A stretch of 64,000 nucleotides of DNA from JBBRMW01 sp965246845 (GCA_965246845.1 CBDFFR010000007.1:34479-98478), one strand, 5' to 3'. Shown: positions 41,318 through 50,404, counted from the stretch's first letter. Numbers and translations: made by a program. Notes: generated by a model not told the origin, from the letters alone.

Positions 41318-41965
41318 CTACTTTTCCAAACGCAGGCGCTGTGTAACGGCGAGCGCGGCGTTCAATTGAACCAGCACGATAAAGCCGATGCTCACATACG
41401 TATTGACGATGCACAACAGCGCCCCGACGCCGTAGAGCAACTGGTAATTGATGATACGCCGCTCCGCTGCGACGCGCATAGGGGCAGTTGTTTCGGGCTT
41501 CAAGAGTCCTGCGCTCTGCGCATAGCTCCAGCTTATGAACAGGATCGCGCCGAGAATGAATATATTGAACCAGTAGACGATCAGCGCGGTTCGATAGACG
41601 ATGTACTCCGCGAGGAGGCGTGTCGAGAACGGCATCAGCGAGATCGCGAGCATGAACGCGAGGTGAATCCATGAAAAGGCGCGGTCGCTGCGCGCGATCA
41701 TGTTGAATTGCGTTTGCTGGCCGAGCCAGAAAATTCCAAGTGTGAGAAAGCTCATCAGATACGCAACGAAGCTAGGCGCGATTTTTACAAGATTTTGCAA
41801 AAGCAATGCTTCGGCGTCGGGCGAACCCGCCGGGATATTTCCCAATTCCAGCAGCGGCACACGCAAATCGAGGACGAGCAGCGTCATCCCGATGGAGAAG
41901 AAGCCGTCACTGAGCGCGGCCAGCCGTTCGAGGCTCTGCCCGGCGATGCGATTGTACGAGGTCAT
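41318..41965 (-). CDS. TMEM175-like potassium channel (DUF1211)
   Basis: The 215-residue protein has six membrane segments and the family mark near its start: RLAALSDGFFSIGMTLLVLDL, where the usual FSDG reads LSDG. The length fits bacterial TMEM175 proteins, which form tetramers conducting K+. Other segments are YLMSFLTLGIFWLGQQ and HLAFMLAISLMPFSTRLLAE. I chose ATG 41965, four bases from the PfkB gene stop; the frame to 42061 overlaps that gene. Channel activity is inferred from family. Confidence 0.82.
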   Translation of the reverse strand: MTSYNRIAGQSLERLAALSDGFFSIGMTLLVLDLRVPLLELGNIPAGSPDAEALLLQNLVKIAPSFVAYLMSFLTLGIFWLGQQTQFNMIARSDRAFSWIHLAFMLAISLMPFSTRLLAEYIVYRTALIVYWFNIFILGAILFISWSYAQSAGLLKPETTAPMRVAAERRIINYQLLYGVGALLCIVNTYVSIGFIVLVQLNAALAVTQRLRLEK

Positions 41966-41969
41966 CCGG

Positions 41970-42899
41970 CTAAATCTCCGCGCAGGCCGTAAACGCGCGT
42001 ATTTGCTCGAATGCTGCAATATCGAGCCGCCCACTGCCCAGCGTAATCGCGTTGGCCGCACCCGCCGCAGCCGCGTTCCTGAGCGCTTCCTTCACATCCG
42101 GGTTGGTTTGCAACGCCGCGACCAGCCCCGCGAGGAAACTATCGCCGCTGCCTACCGCCGACACCGCCTTGACCAACGGTGGGCGCACCCACCAGCGTCC
42201 AGCCTTGCTCGCGTAGGCTGCGCCCTGCTTGCCGAGCGTGAGGACGACGCTCGCCGCACCGTGATCGCAGAGCTGTTCCGCCGCGACGATGGCGGCTTCC
42301 GGCGTGTCGATTATCCGGTTGAAGACGCTGCCCACTTCTTCGGCGTTGACCTTGATGTTCAAGCCCTCGACGGCCAGCGCCGCTGCCAGCGCCCTTCCGC
42401 TCACATCCACCCAGATTGGGCGACCGAACAGATACAGGCTTTCTAACAAGTCGATATACCACACCAGGTCGGAGCCGGGTGGAAGGCTGCCACTCATGCA
42501 GATCGCATCCACATGCGCGGCTTCGCGCACGACATCGGCGTGCAGGCGCTTCCAATCCGCTTCGGTGACGGTCGGACCCTGCTCATTGATCACGGTCGCC
42601 TCGCCCGTGCTGCTCTCCACAATGACGATATTCGTGCGCGTCTCGCCCGCGATCCTTGTCCACGCAGCGCCAAGTGCTTCTGCTTCGACCATTGCCGCGA
42701 CTCGTTTGCCCGTTGCGCCGCCGAGGAAGCCTGCGCACAAGACCTCCGCGCCGAGCGTTCGAGCGGCACGCGCCACGCTGACACCCTTGCCATCCGCGAG
42801 TTCGAGGCTCTGGCTGGCGCGGAACACCCCGCCCGGCTTCCAGTGATCAACGACGAGGATGCGGTCGAGCGCCGGGTTCGGTGAAACGCACAGGATCAT
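41970..42899 (-). CDS. PfkB-family sugar kinase (1-phosphofructokinase/tagatose-6-P kinase-like)
   Basis: The 309-residue kinase starts MILCVSPNPALDRILVVD, as in FruK and LacC. It continues with DGKGVSVARAARTLGAEVL, the second signature NAEEVGSVFN, and the catalytic AVGSGDSFLAGLVAAL with the Asp base. The fruit sugar phosphate is not certain. It overlaps the DegT aminotransferase by TAATG, so the two are coupled. That pairing with an aminotransferase is unusual for FruK and may mean a modified sugar substrate. Confidence 0.85.
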   Translation of the reverse strand: MILCVSPNPALDRILVVDHWKPGGVFRASQSLELADGKGVSVARAARTLGAEVLCAGFLGGATGKRVAAMVEAEALGAAWTRIAGETRTNIVIVESSTGEATVINEQGPTVTEADWKRLHADVVREAAHVDAICMSGSLPPGSDLVWYIDLLESLYLFGRPIWVDVSGRALAAALAVEGLNIKVNAEEVGSVFNRIIDTPEAAIVAAEQLCDHGAASVVLTLGKQGAAYASKAGRWWVRPPLVKAVSAVGSGDSFLAGLVAALQTNPDVKEALRNAAAAGAANAITLGSGRLDIAAFEQIRAFTACAEI

Positions 42900-44065
42900 T
42901 AGGACAAGGCGCTCGCTTTCTCCCCGACCGGGTGCGTCTGCGCATAGGCGCGGATGCTTTCGATGATCTGGTTGACCTGGCTATCGGAGAGGTCCGGGTA
43001 GACGGGCAGCGTGATCATGCGCAGCCATTCGCGCTCCGTGACCGGGAGCGGTTCGGTCACATACGGCTTGTACATCGCGTACAGGTGGTTCGGGATGTAG
43101 TGCATCCCGGTCGCGATACCGCGTTCGCGCAGCCAAGCCATCATCGCGTCGCGGCCTTCCATCCGCACCACATAATTGTGACGCGAGGTGTAGACATCCG
43201 GGCGTGTGACGGTCCGTTCCAGCCAGCCCAGATCGCGCAGCCCGTCGTCGTACATCGCGCAGATTTCGCGGCGGCGCGCGTTCGTCTCCGGCAATTTGCG
43301 AAGCTGCACCAGCGCAATCGCGGCCATGATGTCGTTCATGTGATACTTGTAGCCAAGTTCCTCGACGTTGTAGTACCAGCTATACTGGCTCACGTCGCTC
43401 GTATCCGACCGGCTCCACGTATCCTTGCTGATGCCGCACCAACGCAGTTTACGCAGGCGCTTGTCCCAATCGGCGTTGTCTGTGGTGAGCATCCCGCCGT
43501 CGCCTGTCGCGAGGTTCTTGACGGGGTGGAAGCTGAAGGTCGTCATCGGTGAAATGGAGCCGATCTTGCGGCCCTGATATTCCGCACCTGCGGCGTGCGC
43601 GGCGTCTTCAATGACGATCACGTTGTGATCCTGCGCGATCTGGTGAATGCGATCCAGCGCCGCCGGGTGGCCGCCGAAGTGAACAACCATGATCGCGCGG
43701 GTGCGCGGCGTTACCTTGCGCTCGATGTCCGCCGGGTCGATGCACAGCGTTTCGGGGTCCATATCCGCGAAAACGGGGGTCGCACCGTTGAGCAGAATCG
43801 CGTGATTGGTGCTAACGAAGGTCATGGACGGGCTGATCACTTCCGCGCCCTCAAGGTCGGGGAGCATCATCAGCGAGAGATGCAGTGCCGCCGTTGCCGA
43901 GTTCACCGAAACTGCGTGCTTCGCGCCGACGAATTCCGCGAAGCGCGTTTCCAGCTCGGCGGTTTTGGGACCCTGCCCCCACCAGCCGGAACGAATGACC
44001 TCCGCAACGGCTTCGACTTCTTCTTCGCTGTGCGCAGGCTTGAAGACCTGAATTTTGTCCGACAT
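42899..44065 (-). CDS. DegT/DnrJ/EryC1/StrS aminotransferase
   Basis: The 388-residue PLP enzyme makes amino sugars from keto-sugar nucleotides. Fold marks are SGWWGQGPKTAELETRFAEF, AVSVNSATAALHLSL, DMDPETLCIDP, VIEDAAHAAGAEY, and the PLP lysine in FSFHPVKNLATGDGGML. I chose the ATG at 44065 (MSDKIQVFKPAHSEEE); the earlier start at 44095 lacks a site. It is followed in an operon by a PfkB kinase and perhaps the TMEM175-like gene. It could serve cell-surface glycan biosynthesis. Confidence 0.9.
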   Translation of the reverse strand: MSDKIQVFKPAHSEEEVEAVAEVIRSGWWGQGPKTAELETRFAEFVGAKHAVSVNSATAALHLSLMMLPDLEGAEVISPSMTFVSTNHAILLNGATPVFADMDPETLCIDPADIERKVTPRTRAIMVVHFGGHPAALDRIHQIAQDHNVIVIEDAAHAAGAEYQGRKIGSISPMTTFSFHPVKNLATGDGGMLTTDNADWDKRLRKLRWCGISKDTWSRSDTSDVSQYSWYYNVEELGYKYHMNDIMAAIALVQLRKLPETNARRREICAMYDDGLRDLGWLERTVTRPDVYTSRHNYVVRMEGRDAMMAWLRERGIATGMHYIPNHLYAMYKPYVTEPLPVTEREWLRMITLPVYPDLSDSQVNQIIESIRAYAQTHPVGEKASALS

Positions 44066-44360
44066 CGTGAGCCTTCTGTGTGTATCGTGGCGCAAAGCAT
44101 AACTTTATCGCGCGGGGTTGGCAACATCGCGCGTGTTTTCTTTGTGAGACGTGTCGGGCAAGCCTGACTCCTACACTATACGCGCTATAACAGGGGAAAG
44201 ATTTTCCGATCCGCAATATCATTTTTAGCGGCGACCTACGAATATTGTTTCCCTGACGCTGGAAATATGCAGTGCATAACCTCTCTTGACCCCTTCGCAA
44301 TTCATGAAATCTATTGTAAACTATCAGAGATGATTGATAGATTTGTGAGGTTCAGAAACA

Positions 44361-45437
44361 ATGAGTACATTTGCGGTCAGTCTTGAACGGATAGCAACAG
44401 TATGGCCGCACACAAACGCGGATCGGCTGGCAATGGCGCAACTTGCATCAATGTCTTACCAGTTTGTAATCCCAAAGGACATTTATCAGACGGGCGATCT
44501 GGTGGTGTACTTCCCGATTGACAGCATTTTGCCGGACTCGCTCATTGCGGCACTCGGCCTTACGGGAAAATTAAGTGGCGCGGAGAAAAACCGCGTCAAA
44601 ACGCTTCGGCTGCGTGGCGCTATAAGCCAGGGGATTGTCGCCAAACCGGAAACGGTTATCCCTGACTGGACAACGCAGGAGACATGGCAGGAAGGTCAGG
44701 ATATAACTGAACTGCTTGGTGTGACGCGCTACGATCCGCCGCCAATGGTCAGCGAAGCCGGAGTATTGGTCCGTATGCCGCCGATGGTGAGCGTGTACGA
44801 CATCGAAGGCGCAGAACGATTCGCAGCACAGGTTGAGACGTATCTGATGGATCAGCCGGTGATCATTACCGAAAAGCTGGAAGGCAGCCATTGGTCGATC
44901 TCGTTGCTCGCTGATGGCGATGTTGCCGTTTGCCGTCGCCACTACCGCATACAACCGGACCCGGAGATCGAGCATGACTGGTTCAAGGTCGCGCGTGTTT
45001 CCGGCATTTGGGACAAGTTGCCCGCAATTAAAGCATTTCTTGAAGAACGCAGAGGACACAATCTGCAAGTCCTGACACTACGCGGTGAGGTCATTGGTCC
45101 AAGTGTACAGGGGAACATCTACGCGCTGCGTGAACGTCAGGCATGGGTGTTCGAGGTCGAGGTCGATGGACAGCCGATCGACGCACCCCATTATGTTGAA
45201 CTTGTCGAGAGGTTTCAGATGGTTCACGCGCCGATCCTCGCTAACGGAGTCACACTTCGTGCGTGGCTGACCGGGCGTACGGTCGCGGAAGCCTCAAATG
45301 GTGCGTCGCTGCTCAATACAAAAGCGCTCCGCGAAGGGATCGTCATTCGTCCCTTGAGCGAAGCGCATAGTGATACATTAGGCCGGGTGATTATCAAGCA
45401 GCGTTCGCCGGAGTATCTGGCTGGCAGCGAAAACTAG
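44361..45437 (+). CDS. RNA ligase, DRB0094/Rnl5 family
   Basis: The 358-residue protein resembles Deinococcus RNA ligase DraRnl. The N-terminal OB-like part reads MSTFAVSLERIATVWPHTNA and GDLVVYFPIDSILP. The nucleotidyltransferase core has the AMP-lysine motif VIITEKLEGSHWSI near residue 170, GEVIGPSVQGNIY (motif IIIa-like), and KALREGIVIRPLSE with VIIKQRSPEYL as motifs IV and V. Such ligases seal nicks with a 3'-OH RNA end in duplexes. Upstream lies an inverted repeat CTATCA/TGATAG (44319-44338). The gene is alone and more AT-rich than its neighbours. Confidence 0.85.
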   Translation: MSTFAVSLERIATVWPHTNADRLAMAQLASMSYQFVIPKDIYQTGDLVVYFPIDSILPDSLIAALGLTGKLSGAEKNRVKTLRLRGAISQGIVAKPETVIPDWTTQETWQEGQDITELLGVTRYDPPPMVSEAGVLVRMPPMVSVYDIEGAERFAAQVETYLMDQPVIITEKLEGSHWSISLLADGDVAVCRRHYRIQPDPEIEHDWFKVARVSGIWDKLPAIKAFLEERRGHNLQVLTLRGEVIGPSVQGNIYALRERQAWVFEVEVDGQPIDAPHYVELVERFQMVHAPILANGVTLRAWLTGRTVAEASNGASLLNTKALREGIVIRPLSEAHSDTLGRVIIKQRSPEYLAGSEN

Positions 45438-45484
45438 CAATCTGGCAGACTAGATGTTGGCGGAAATACAATCTCTATAGCAAA

Positions 45485-45519
45485 GAAGGGTGACCCCAGA
45501 CCATCTGGAATCACCCTTC
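45485..45519. terminator. Bidirectional hairpin between convergent genes
   Basis: GAAGGGTGA (45485-45493) pairs with TCACCCTTC (45511-45519), enclosing an inner CCAGA/TCTGG stem (45496-45508). It lies between the convergent ligase and IscA-type genes. A T-run follows on the minus strand; the plus side has none. Confidence 0.65.
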
Positions 45520-45575
45520 CCTGCTAAGCAAAATTTTAGGACGAGGAGACCCCGTTTAATACACGGCGGTTACGA

Positions 45576-46007
45576 TTAGTGACTGCAAGTGCTGCAACCG
45601 CCGGCGCTCTCGCTTGCGCTGGCGCTGCCCTGATCCTTCGTGCGGAAGGAGCTACCGCAACCGCAGCTCGAAACCGCATTCGGGTTATCGATGCGGAACC
45701 CACCGCCCATCAGACTGTCCACGAAGTCGATGTTCGCCCCACCGACATACATCAACGAGGTCGGGTCCACGACGAGTTTCACGCCGTCGACTTCAATCAG
45801 CGTGTCGTATTCCTGCGGTGCGGCCTCGAAGGACATCCCATATTGCAAACCGGAGCAGCCGCCGCCGGAGACGAAAACGCGCAGCGCGTGGTTCGGAATG
45901 TTGCGCGTCTGCATCAATTCCCTGATCTTGAGCGCCGCTGTCGGCGTGACACTCAGAACGGCTTCTTCAAAGGCTACCTGCGGGTCCATCTGGATGAGGT
46001 CTGTCAT
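45576..46007 (-). CDS. erpA: Iron-sulfur cluster insertion protein (IscA/ErpA/HesB)
   Basis: The 143-residue A-type carrier delivers Fe-S clusters to apoproteins. The core has LSVTPTAALKIRELM, the first Cys in VFVSGGGCSGLQYGM, and the paired Cys in SCGCGSSF. The tail (SASESAGGCSTCSH) adds two more cysteines and a His not usual in ErpA, which may be a metal-binding extension. An extended N-terminus includes MTDLIQMDPQ. It is alone, away from isc/suf genes. The ErpA versus HesB split is not certain. Confidence 0.88.
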   Translation of the reverse strand: MTDLIQMDPQVAFEEAVLSVTPTAALKIRELMQTRNIPNHALRVFVSGGGCSGLQYGMSFEAAPQEYDTLIEVDGVKLVVDPTSLMYVGGANIDFVDSLMGGGFRIDNPNAVSSCGCGSSFRTKDQGSASASESAGGCSTCSH

Positions 46008-46152
46008 AGCTGGTATTGCGCCCGTTTCTGCGAGCGCCCTCCTTTTTGCTCCTCAGACGGGAATTACCGCCTGAAACTTACATTGCATTGTAACACCGCC
46101 GATGCACCGGGGCAACGCGCCGATGTAAAATATGTGGAAACTCTTTGCAAAT

Positions 46153-46755
46153 TCAGAGCGATTTAGCGGCTTTTGCAAAGTATTCCTGCAAATTGAGCGT
46201 GAAGCCGGGGATGATGTCACCCCCGGTCAGGGTATCCAATTCGCGTAGCTTGCGAATATCTCGTCCCTGCTCATAAATATAGACGACACGCCGCAGAGGA
46301 TCAATAATCCAGATCAAGCGAACACCGTCAGCCAGATAGAGTTCCACCTTATCTTCAGCATCCTGGAGGCGGTCGTTTGGTGACATAACTTCGACAGCCA
46401 TATCAGGAGTCATAACGACAGGTCGTTTCTCGAAATCGGGATACTTCTCGATATAGTCTAACCATCGGTCACGGGTGTAATATAATAAATCCGGCTCGCG
46501 TGAGCCTGTGACCCAAAAAGTTTTGTCGTATGCTAGAACGAAGGTCTCTTTCATTGAAATGCGCCCAAGTTCCACTTTATCTACATAGGCGAAGATCAAG
46601 AGGAAGAGATAGCGAATGTATGCGTCTGAACCGATGGCATTAGACATGATACGGACCTTCTCCCCGTTGATGAGTTCAAACGGAAATTCGCGCTGTGCTT
46701 CGAGAAAATCCGCCATACTCATCTTTTCGATTTTCTGTGATGCTTGTGCTTCCAT
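46153..46755 (-). CDS. Uma2-family putative nuclease, copy 1 (DUF820)
   Basis: The 200-residue protein has the PD-(D/E)xK-type core of DUF820. Seen are FELINGEKVRIM, the acid in GSREPDLLYYTRDRW, MAVEVMSPNDRLQDAEDKVELY with Glu and Lys, and GVRLIWIIDPLRRVVYIY. Uma2 proteins are common in cyanobacteria and Chloroflexi; their cut sites are unknown. It is a tandem duplicate of the next gene, sharing the first 14 residues exactly. Both start MEAQASQKIEKM. Confidence 0.82.
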   Translation of the reverse strand: MEAQASQKIEKMSMADFLEAQREFPFELINGEKVRIMSNAIGSDAYIRYLFLLIFAYVDKVELGRISMKETFVLAYDKTFWVTGSREPDLLYYTRDRWLDYIEKYPDFEKRPVVMTPDMAVEVMSPNDRLQDAEDKVELYLADGVRLIWIIDPLRRVVYIYEQGRDIRKLRELDTLTGGDIIPGFTLNLQEYFAKAAKSL

Positions 46756-46773
46756 AACTCACCTCACCTATCG

Positions 46774-47376
46774 CTACAAATCTGCCGGGTTGGAATTGAA
46801 AAATTCGGTCGGGTTGAGCATAAAACCGGGGATCACGTCGCCACCTGTGAGCGGTTCACTCTTGCGCAATTGGCGCGGTTCCTCACCCTGAGTATAGATA
46901 TAGATCGCGCGGCGTAGCGGGTCGATGAGCCAGACCAGCCGCACGCCATCCGCAAGGTAGAGTTCCGCTTTGTCCTGTGCCGATTGAAGGCTGTCATTCG
47001 CTGACATGACCTCAACCGTCAAATCAGGAACCATCACAATCGGACGCGACATCAGATCGGGATTTGCCGCGACGTAGGCGAGCCACCGCTCACGGGTGAA
47101 ATACATCAGGTCTGGCTCGCGCGAACCCGTCACCCAATAGGTTTTATCGAATGTGAGAACAAAAGTCAGTTTCGACGTGATTTTGCCTGATTGGTTATGT
47201 TGAACGAAGTGCTTGAGCAGTTCAAACAACACCCCTATATAGAAGTCGGGTCCAAAAAAGTTGGGCATGATGCGGACCTTCTCCCCGTTGATCAGTTCAA
47301 ACGGATATTCCTGCTGCGCTTCGAGAAACTCCGTCATGCTCATCTTTTCGATTTTCTGTGATGCTTGTGCTTCCAT
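46774..47376 (-). CDS. Uma2-family putative nuclease, copy 2 (DUF820)
   Basis: The same length and layout as copy 1 are seen: FELINGEKVRIM, GSREPDLMYFTRERW, LTVEVMSANDSLQSAQDKAELY, and GVRLVWLIDPLRRAIYIY. The first 38 bases of the two genes (47339-47376 and 46718-46755) are identical though the rest differs, so they share a recent origin or gene conversion at their 5' ends. In this copy the Pro-Asn after VMS reads Ala-Asn. It lies eight bases from tadC. Confidence 0.82.
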   Translation of the reverse strand: MEAQASQKIEKMSMTEFLEAQQEYPFELINGEKVRIMPNFFGPDFYIGVLFELLKHFVQHNQSGKITSKLTFVLTFDKTYWVTGSREPDLMYFTRERWLAYVAANPDLMSRPIVMVPDLTVEVMSANDSLQSAQDKAELYLADGVRLVWLIDPLRRAIYIYTQGEEPRQLRKSEPLTGGDVIPGFMLNPTEFFNSNPADL

Positions 47377-47384
47377 TGCTCACC

Positions 47385-48443
47385 TCAACTCGACAAACTC
47401 AAATTCGCGATGAACAACCCGACCGCCGCAAGCAACGTCAGCATCAACGCCAGAACGAGCAGCCCCTGTGGATAAACAATCGACACGCGCGCCGTGCCTG
47501 CGCGCTGCTCGGCGGCCTTGAGCCGACTGTTGCGCACGCGGTCCACAATTTCCGGCAGCGTGTCGCGCAGGCTCCCGCCCGTCTCCTGCGAAAGTGTGAC
47601 AGCCTGCGTCAGTTCGTCCCAGAGCGAGACGGCGGCATCCGAGAATTCGTTCTCGCTGCGTTCCTTGCGCATTGTCGCGCGCAGCCCCAGGCTATCCATA
47701 AAGTCCGCGCGCGAGACGCCCATATTGCGCTCGAAAAGCGCCTGCGCGAGTTCGATACCGAGCGGATATTGATCCGGCTTCTTGATGTAGCGGTCATAGA
47801 TTGTCGCGGCGGCGGTTTCGAGCGCCTGATCAAATTCCGCGCCCGCGCGCATCGTGATCGCCATCAATTCGAGCAGATCAGCAAGTTGCAAGATGAGTCG
47901 CTGCTTGCGCCGCTCGACCCGCTTTTCGAGCGCAGAGCGCGGATAGTTCCAGCCAAGCGTGCCGAGCAGAAATGCCAGAATGACACCAACCGTGATGCAC
48001 TGCTCCTTCGGTGGATACGTCACCGCGACGGTCCTATTGGCGACGGTCATCCCGGCCAGTTCGGTCGCGATGGCGTTTTGCCCTTCGGAGAGCCATACCG
48101 CCGCCGAAAATGCCAGCGCGACCCCGATCACCAACCCCGCGCCTTGTAGCCAGCGAAAGCGCTCCGGGGTGGCGCGGTAGGGGTCCGCGAGATAATTCAA
48201 CTGCTCTTCAAGGCGGTCCATCGTGCGCTGCTGCATCCGTGCGGGCATCAGTGCAGAAACGATGTTCGCCGGGACGCGCCCCATAATCGTAAATACGCGC
48301 CGCCGGATACGGTTGTTCCATAGCCCCTGCGCGAAAGTCACGATCAGGACCATGCTCAGGACGAGCGCGACGATGCCCCATACGGGCGCGGCGGGGGCTT
48401 CTACTGTGACATCCTGTGCAAGCATGGAGAAAAGAATGCTCAT
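47385..48443 (-). CDS. tadC: Tad pilus inner-membrane protein TadC-like (GspF domain)
   Basis: The 352-residue protein has the T2SSF domain. A cytosolic helical bundle reads RKQRLILQLADLLELMAITM then RAGAEFDQALE and ELTQAVTLSQETGGSLRDTL, with membrane segments near residues 22-40, 107-125, 155-175 and 325-345 (LLVLALMLTLLAAVGLFI). The TadC order (long N-terminal part, helical core, C-terminal anchor) fits. It follows tadB, with ten bases between. The ATPase tadA, pilin genes and secretin are not in the window. Confidence 0.85.
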   Translation of the reverse strand: MSILFSMLAQDVTVEAPAAPVWGIVALVLSMVLIVTFAQGLWNNRIRRRVFTIMGRVPANIVSALMPARMQQRTMDRLEEQLNYLADPYRATPERFRWLQGAGLVIGVALAFSAAVWLSEGQNAIATELAGMTVANRTVAVTYPPKEQCITVGVILAFLLGTLGWNYPRSALEKRVERRKQRLILQLADLLELMAITMRAGAEFDQALETAAATIYDRYIKKPDQYPLGIELAQALFERNMGVSRADFMDSLGLRATMRKERSENEFSDAAVSLWDELTQAVTLSQETGGSLRDTLPEIVDRVRNSRLKAAEQRAGTARVSIVYPQGLLVLALMLTLLAAVGLFIANLSLSS

Positions 48444-48452
48444 CGGGGCCTC

Positions 48453-49373
48453 TCAAATATCGTAGGAATTGATTTGCATGATCCAGTAAATCGCAATCCC
48501 AATCGCGATGTAGGCGAAGATCAGCACAAGCCGCCCGGCGAAAGTCCCATAAAGCAGGCCGCTGAACAGGGGGAACAGCGTCAGCGCGGCGAACAACCCG
48601 CCGATGATGAATATCAACGAGAAAGACGCCTGACGCCCCGGCGCGAGCTGTGCTTTAATTTCGCGCTCTGTCGCTTCACGCAGCCGCAGTAACCGCGAGA
48701 GGTCTTCCAGCAATTCGCCGAGGTCGCCGCCGAGCGGACGCACGACCGAGATCGTCAGCGCGGCTTGATCCAGTTCATCGGATTCGTAAATCGGGTTCTG
48801 CGCGATCTCGGAAAGCGCCTGATCGATGGAGATCAAGCCGCCGCTCGCCGTCATCTTAACGAGCGCATCCGAGAATTCCTGATTGAGCGGCTTGCCGAAT
48901 TGCAGAGCGACACGCTGCACCGCTGCTTCGACGCTGTGACCCGCGCCGATCTCGTTGCCCATGATGCCGAGCGCCTCTGGCAGCATCCGTGCCATATTTT
49001 TCTGCGCGGCGCGCACGTACAATCGCCCACCCATCAAAATAATCGCAGCAAGACCGACCACCCCGAAGAGGACTAGAAAGCGCAGAAGCTGCGATAGGGC
49101 AAGCGGTCCATTGCCCGCCAGATAGGTCGAGGCGACCACCGACCCGAAAGCGAACCAGACGACCAGACCGCCCGGCGTGAAGCGCGAACTGCGTGTCAAT
49201 TCGAGGTATTCCGCGCCGCGCAGCAGCGAGGCCGCGAAGCGCTGCGTGAAGCTCTTTTTGCCGTTGGCAACGAGCAACACCTGCGCATTCAGGGTTTCGA
49301 TGAATTTGCGAAGTGAACCCGTTCGCCACAGGATATAAAGCAATATAAGTTCCGCAGGCAGTGCGTATTCCAT
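48453..49373 (-). CDS. tadB: Tad pilus inner-membrane protein TadB-like (GspF domain)
   Basis: The 306-residue protein has the T2SSF core: LPEALGIMGNEIGAGHSVEA, DQALSEIAQNPIYESDELDQ, ALTISVVRPLGGDLGELLED. It has two front membrane segments (VVWFAFGSVVASTYLAG, FLVLFGVVGLAAIILMGG) and two near the end. TadB and TadC sit side by side in Tad pilus systems. I chose ATG 49373 behind GGGGAA; the frame to 49844 covers the divergent methyltransferase promoter region and is not protein-like. A prepilin peptidase at 33.8 kb may act with it. Confidence 0.85.
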   Translation of the reverse strand: MEYALPAELILLYILWRTGSLRKFIETLNAQVLLVANGKKSFTQRFAASLLRGAEYLELTRSSRFTPGGLVVWFAFGSVVASTYLAGNGPLALSQLLRFLVLFGVVGLAAIILMGGRLYVRAAQKNMARMLPEALGIMGNEIGAGHSVEAAVQRVALQFGKPLNQEFSDALVKMTASGGLISIDQALSEIAQNPIYESDELDQAALTISVVRPLGGDLGELLEDLSRLLRLREATEREIKAQLAPGRQASFSLIFIIGGLFAALTLFPLFSGLLYGTFAGRLVLIFAYIAIGIAIYWIMQINSYDI

Positions 49374-49426
49374 TGGCGGTTCCCCACAAGTATTGATGCT
49401 TATTGTAGCGCGCGTTTGGCTGGACG

Positions 49427-49448
49427 GGCGGGTCAAGCCCCGCTCCCA
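49427..49448. repeat. Possible REP-like palindrome
   Basis: GGGCGGG, TCAAG, CCCCGC and TCCC form a GC-rich near-palindrome in the divergent intergenic region before a methyltransferase gene. It fits the general shape of the other repeats here but lacks the GTAG head, so the link is weak. Confidence 0.35.
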
Positions 49449-49585
49449 CATAATCACTGCGCTTCGGGTCAGATTCATCCGATCCGCATTGGATACACGG
49501 ACAGATAGATCGCCCCTGCGCAAACGCGCCCCGTTCCCCCTGTTGCCCACCCCGCCAAACCTGCTATACTTTCGCCTCGAAATGG

Positions 49586-50404
49586 ATGGACGACGTGGCC
49601 GAAAAAGAACGCCCCCCGCTCCCGCAATCGCTCTACACGGAAGAATACTTCCTGACGGCGTGCGAGGGCTACGATGAATTTGTGGATACCGAAGGCGAAC
49701 ACCTCTCGCGGCGGCTGAATGCAGCCTTTGCACTGGCGGCGGTTGCGCCGGGAATGCGCGTGCTGGATGTCGGTTGTGGACGCGGTGAGATATTGCGCCG
49801 TTGCGCGCGGCTTGGCGCGGATGCGTATGGCATCGATTACGCAATTGTCGCGGTGAACCTCTCCAGAGAGGTGATCGAGAACACGCACGGCGCGCCCGGA
49901 CGCACGGGCGTCTCGCAGGCTGACGCCAAAACGCTCCCCTTCCCGACGGGCAGCTTCGACCGCGTACTGATGTTCGATGTCGTGGAACACCTGCACCCGT
50001 GGGAATTGCACGCCGCGCTTCTCGAAGTGCAACGCGTGCTTAAGCCGGATGGACGTTTCATCGTCCACACCGCGCCGAACGTCTGGTATGACCGCTATGC
50101 GTATCCGCTGGTGCGGCGTTTCCGCTCCGCGATGGGCAAGGGCGACCGCTATCCGGCCAATCCGCGCGCATTCCTCGTTGAACACAATCAGGAAGTGCAT
50201 GTCAACGAGCAATCGTTGTTAAGTATGCGCCGCACGCTCGCCTATGCGGGCTTCCGCAGCAAGGTCTGGCTCGATTCGCCGCCGCAGGATAAATACCCAC
50301 GTCAGGGCGTGGTCCTCGATACACTGCGTGCCGCGATGTTCCGGCTACCGCCCTTCCGCTGGTTCTTCGAGCGGGAAGTCTTCGCGGTGGCATCGAAGCG
50401 CTGA
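49586..50404 (+). CDS. Class I SAM-dependent methyltransferase
   Basis: The 272-residue protein has motif I MRVLDVGCGRGEILRRCARLG, motif II-like VSQADAKTLPF, SFDRVLMFDVVEHLHPWEL, and RVLKPDGRFIVHTAPN. The VEHLHP and HTAPN parts are typical of Methyltransf_11 in surface-glycan clusters. The following sortase gene overlaps it by TGATG, so the two are coupled. It may modify a cell-wall or glycan component; the substrate is unknown. Confidence 0.87.
   Translation: MDDVAEKERPPLPQSLYTEEYFLTACEGYDEFVDTEGEHLSRRLNAAFALAAVAPGMRVLDVGCGRGEILRRCARLGADAYGIDYAIVAVNLSREVIENTHGAPGRTGVSQADAKTLPFPTGSFDRVLMFDVVEHLHPWELHAALLEVQRVLKPDGRFIVHTAPNVWYDRYAYPLVRRFRSAMGKGDRYPANPRAFLVEHNQEVHVNEQSLLSMRRTLAYAGFRSKVWLDSPPQDKYPRQGVVLDTLRAAMFRLPPFRWFFEREVFAVASKR

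Noticed and set aside
48453..49844. Extended tadB frame of 463 codons
   Set aside because: The first 157 codons cover the divergent methyltransferase start region and are not protein-like; the ATG at 49373 has a ribosome site and starts the membrane protein.
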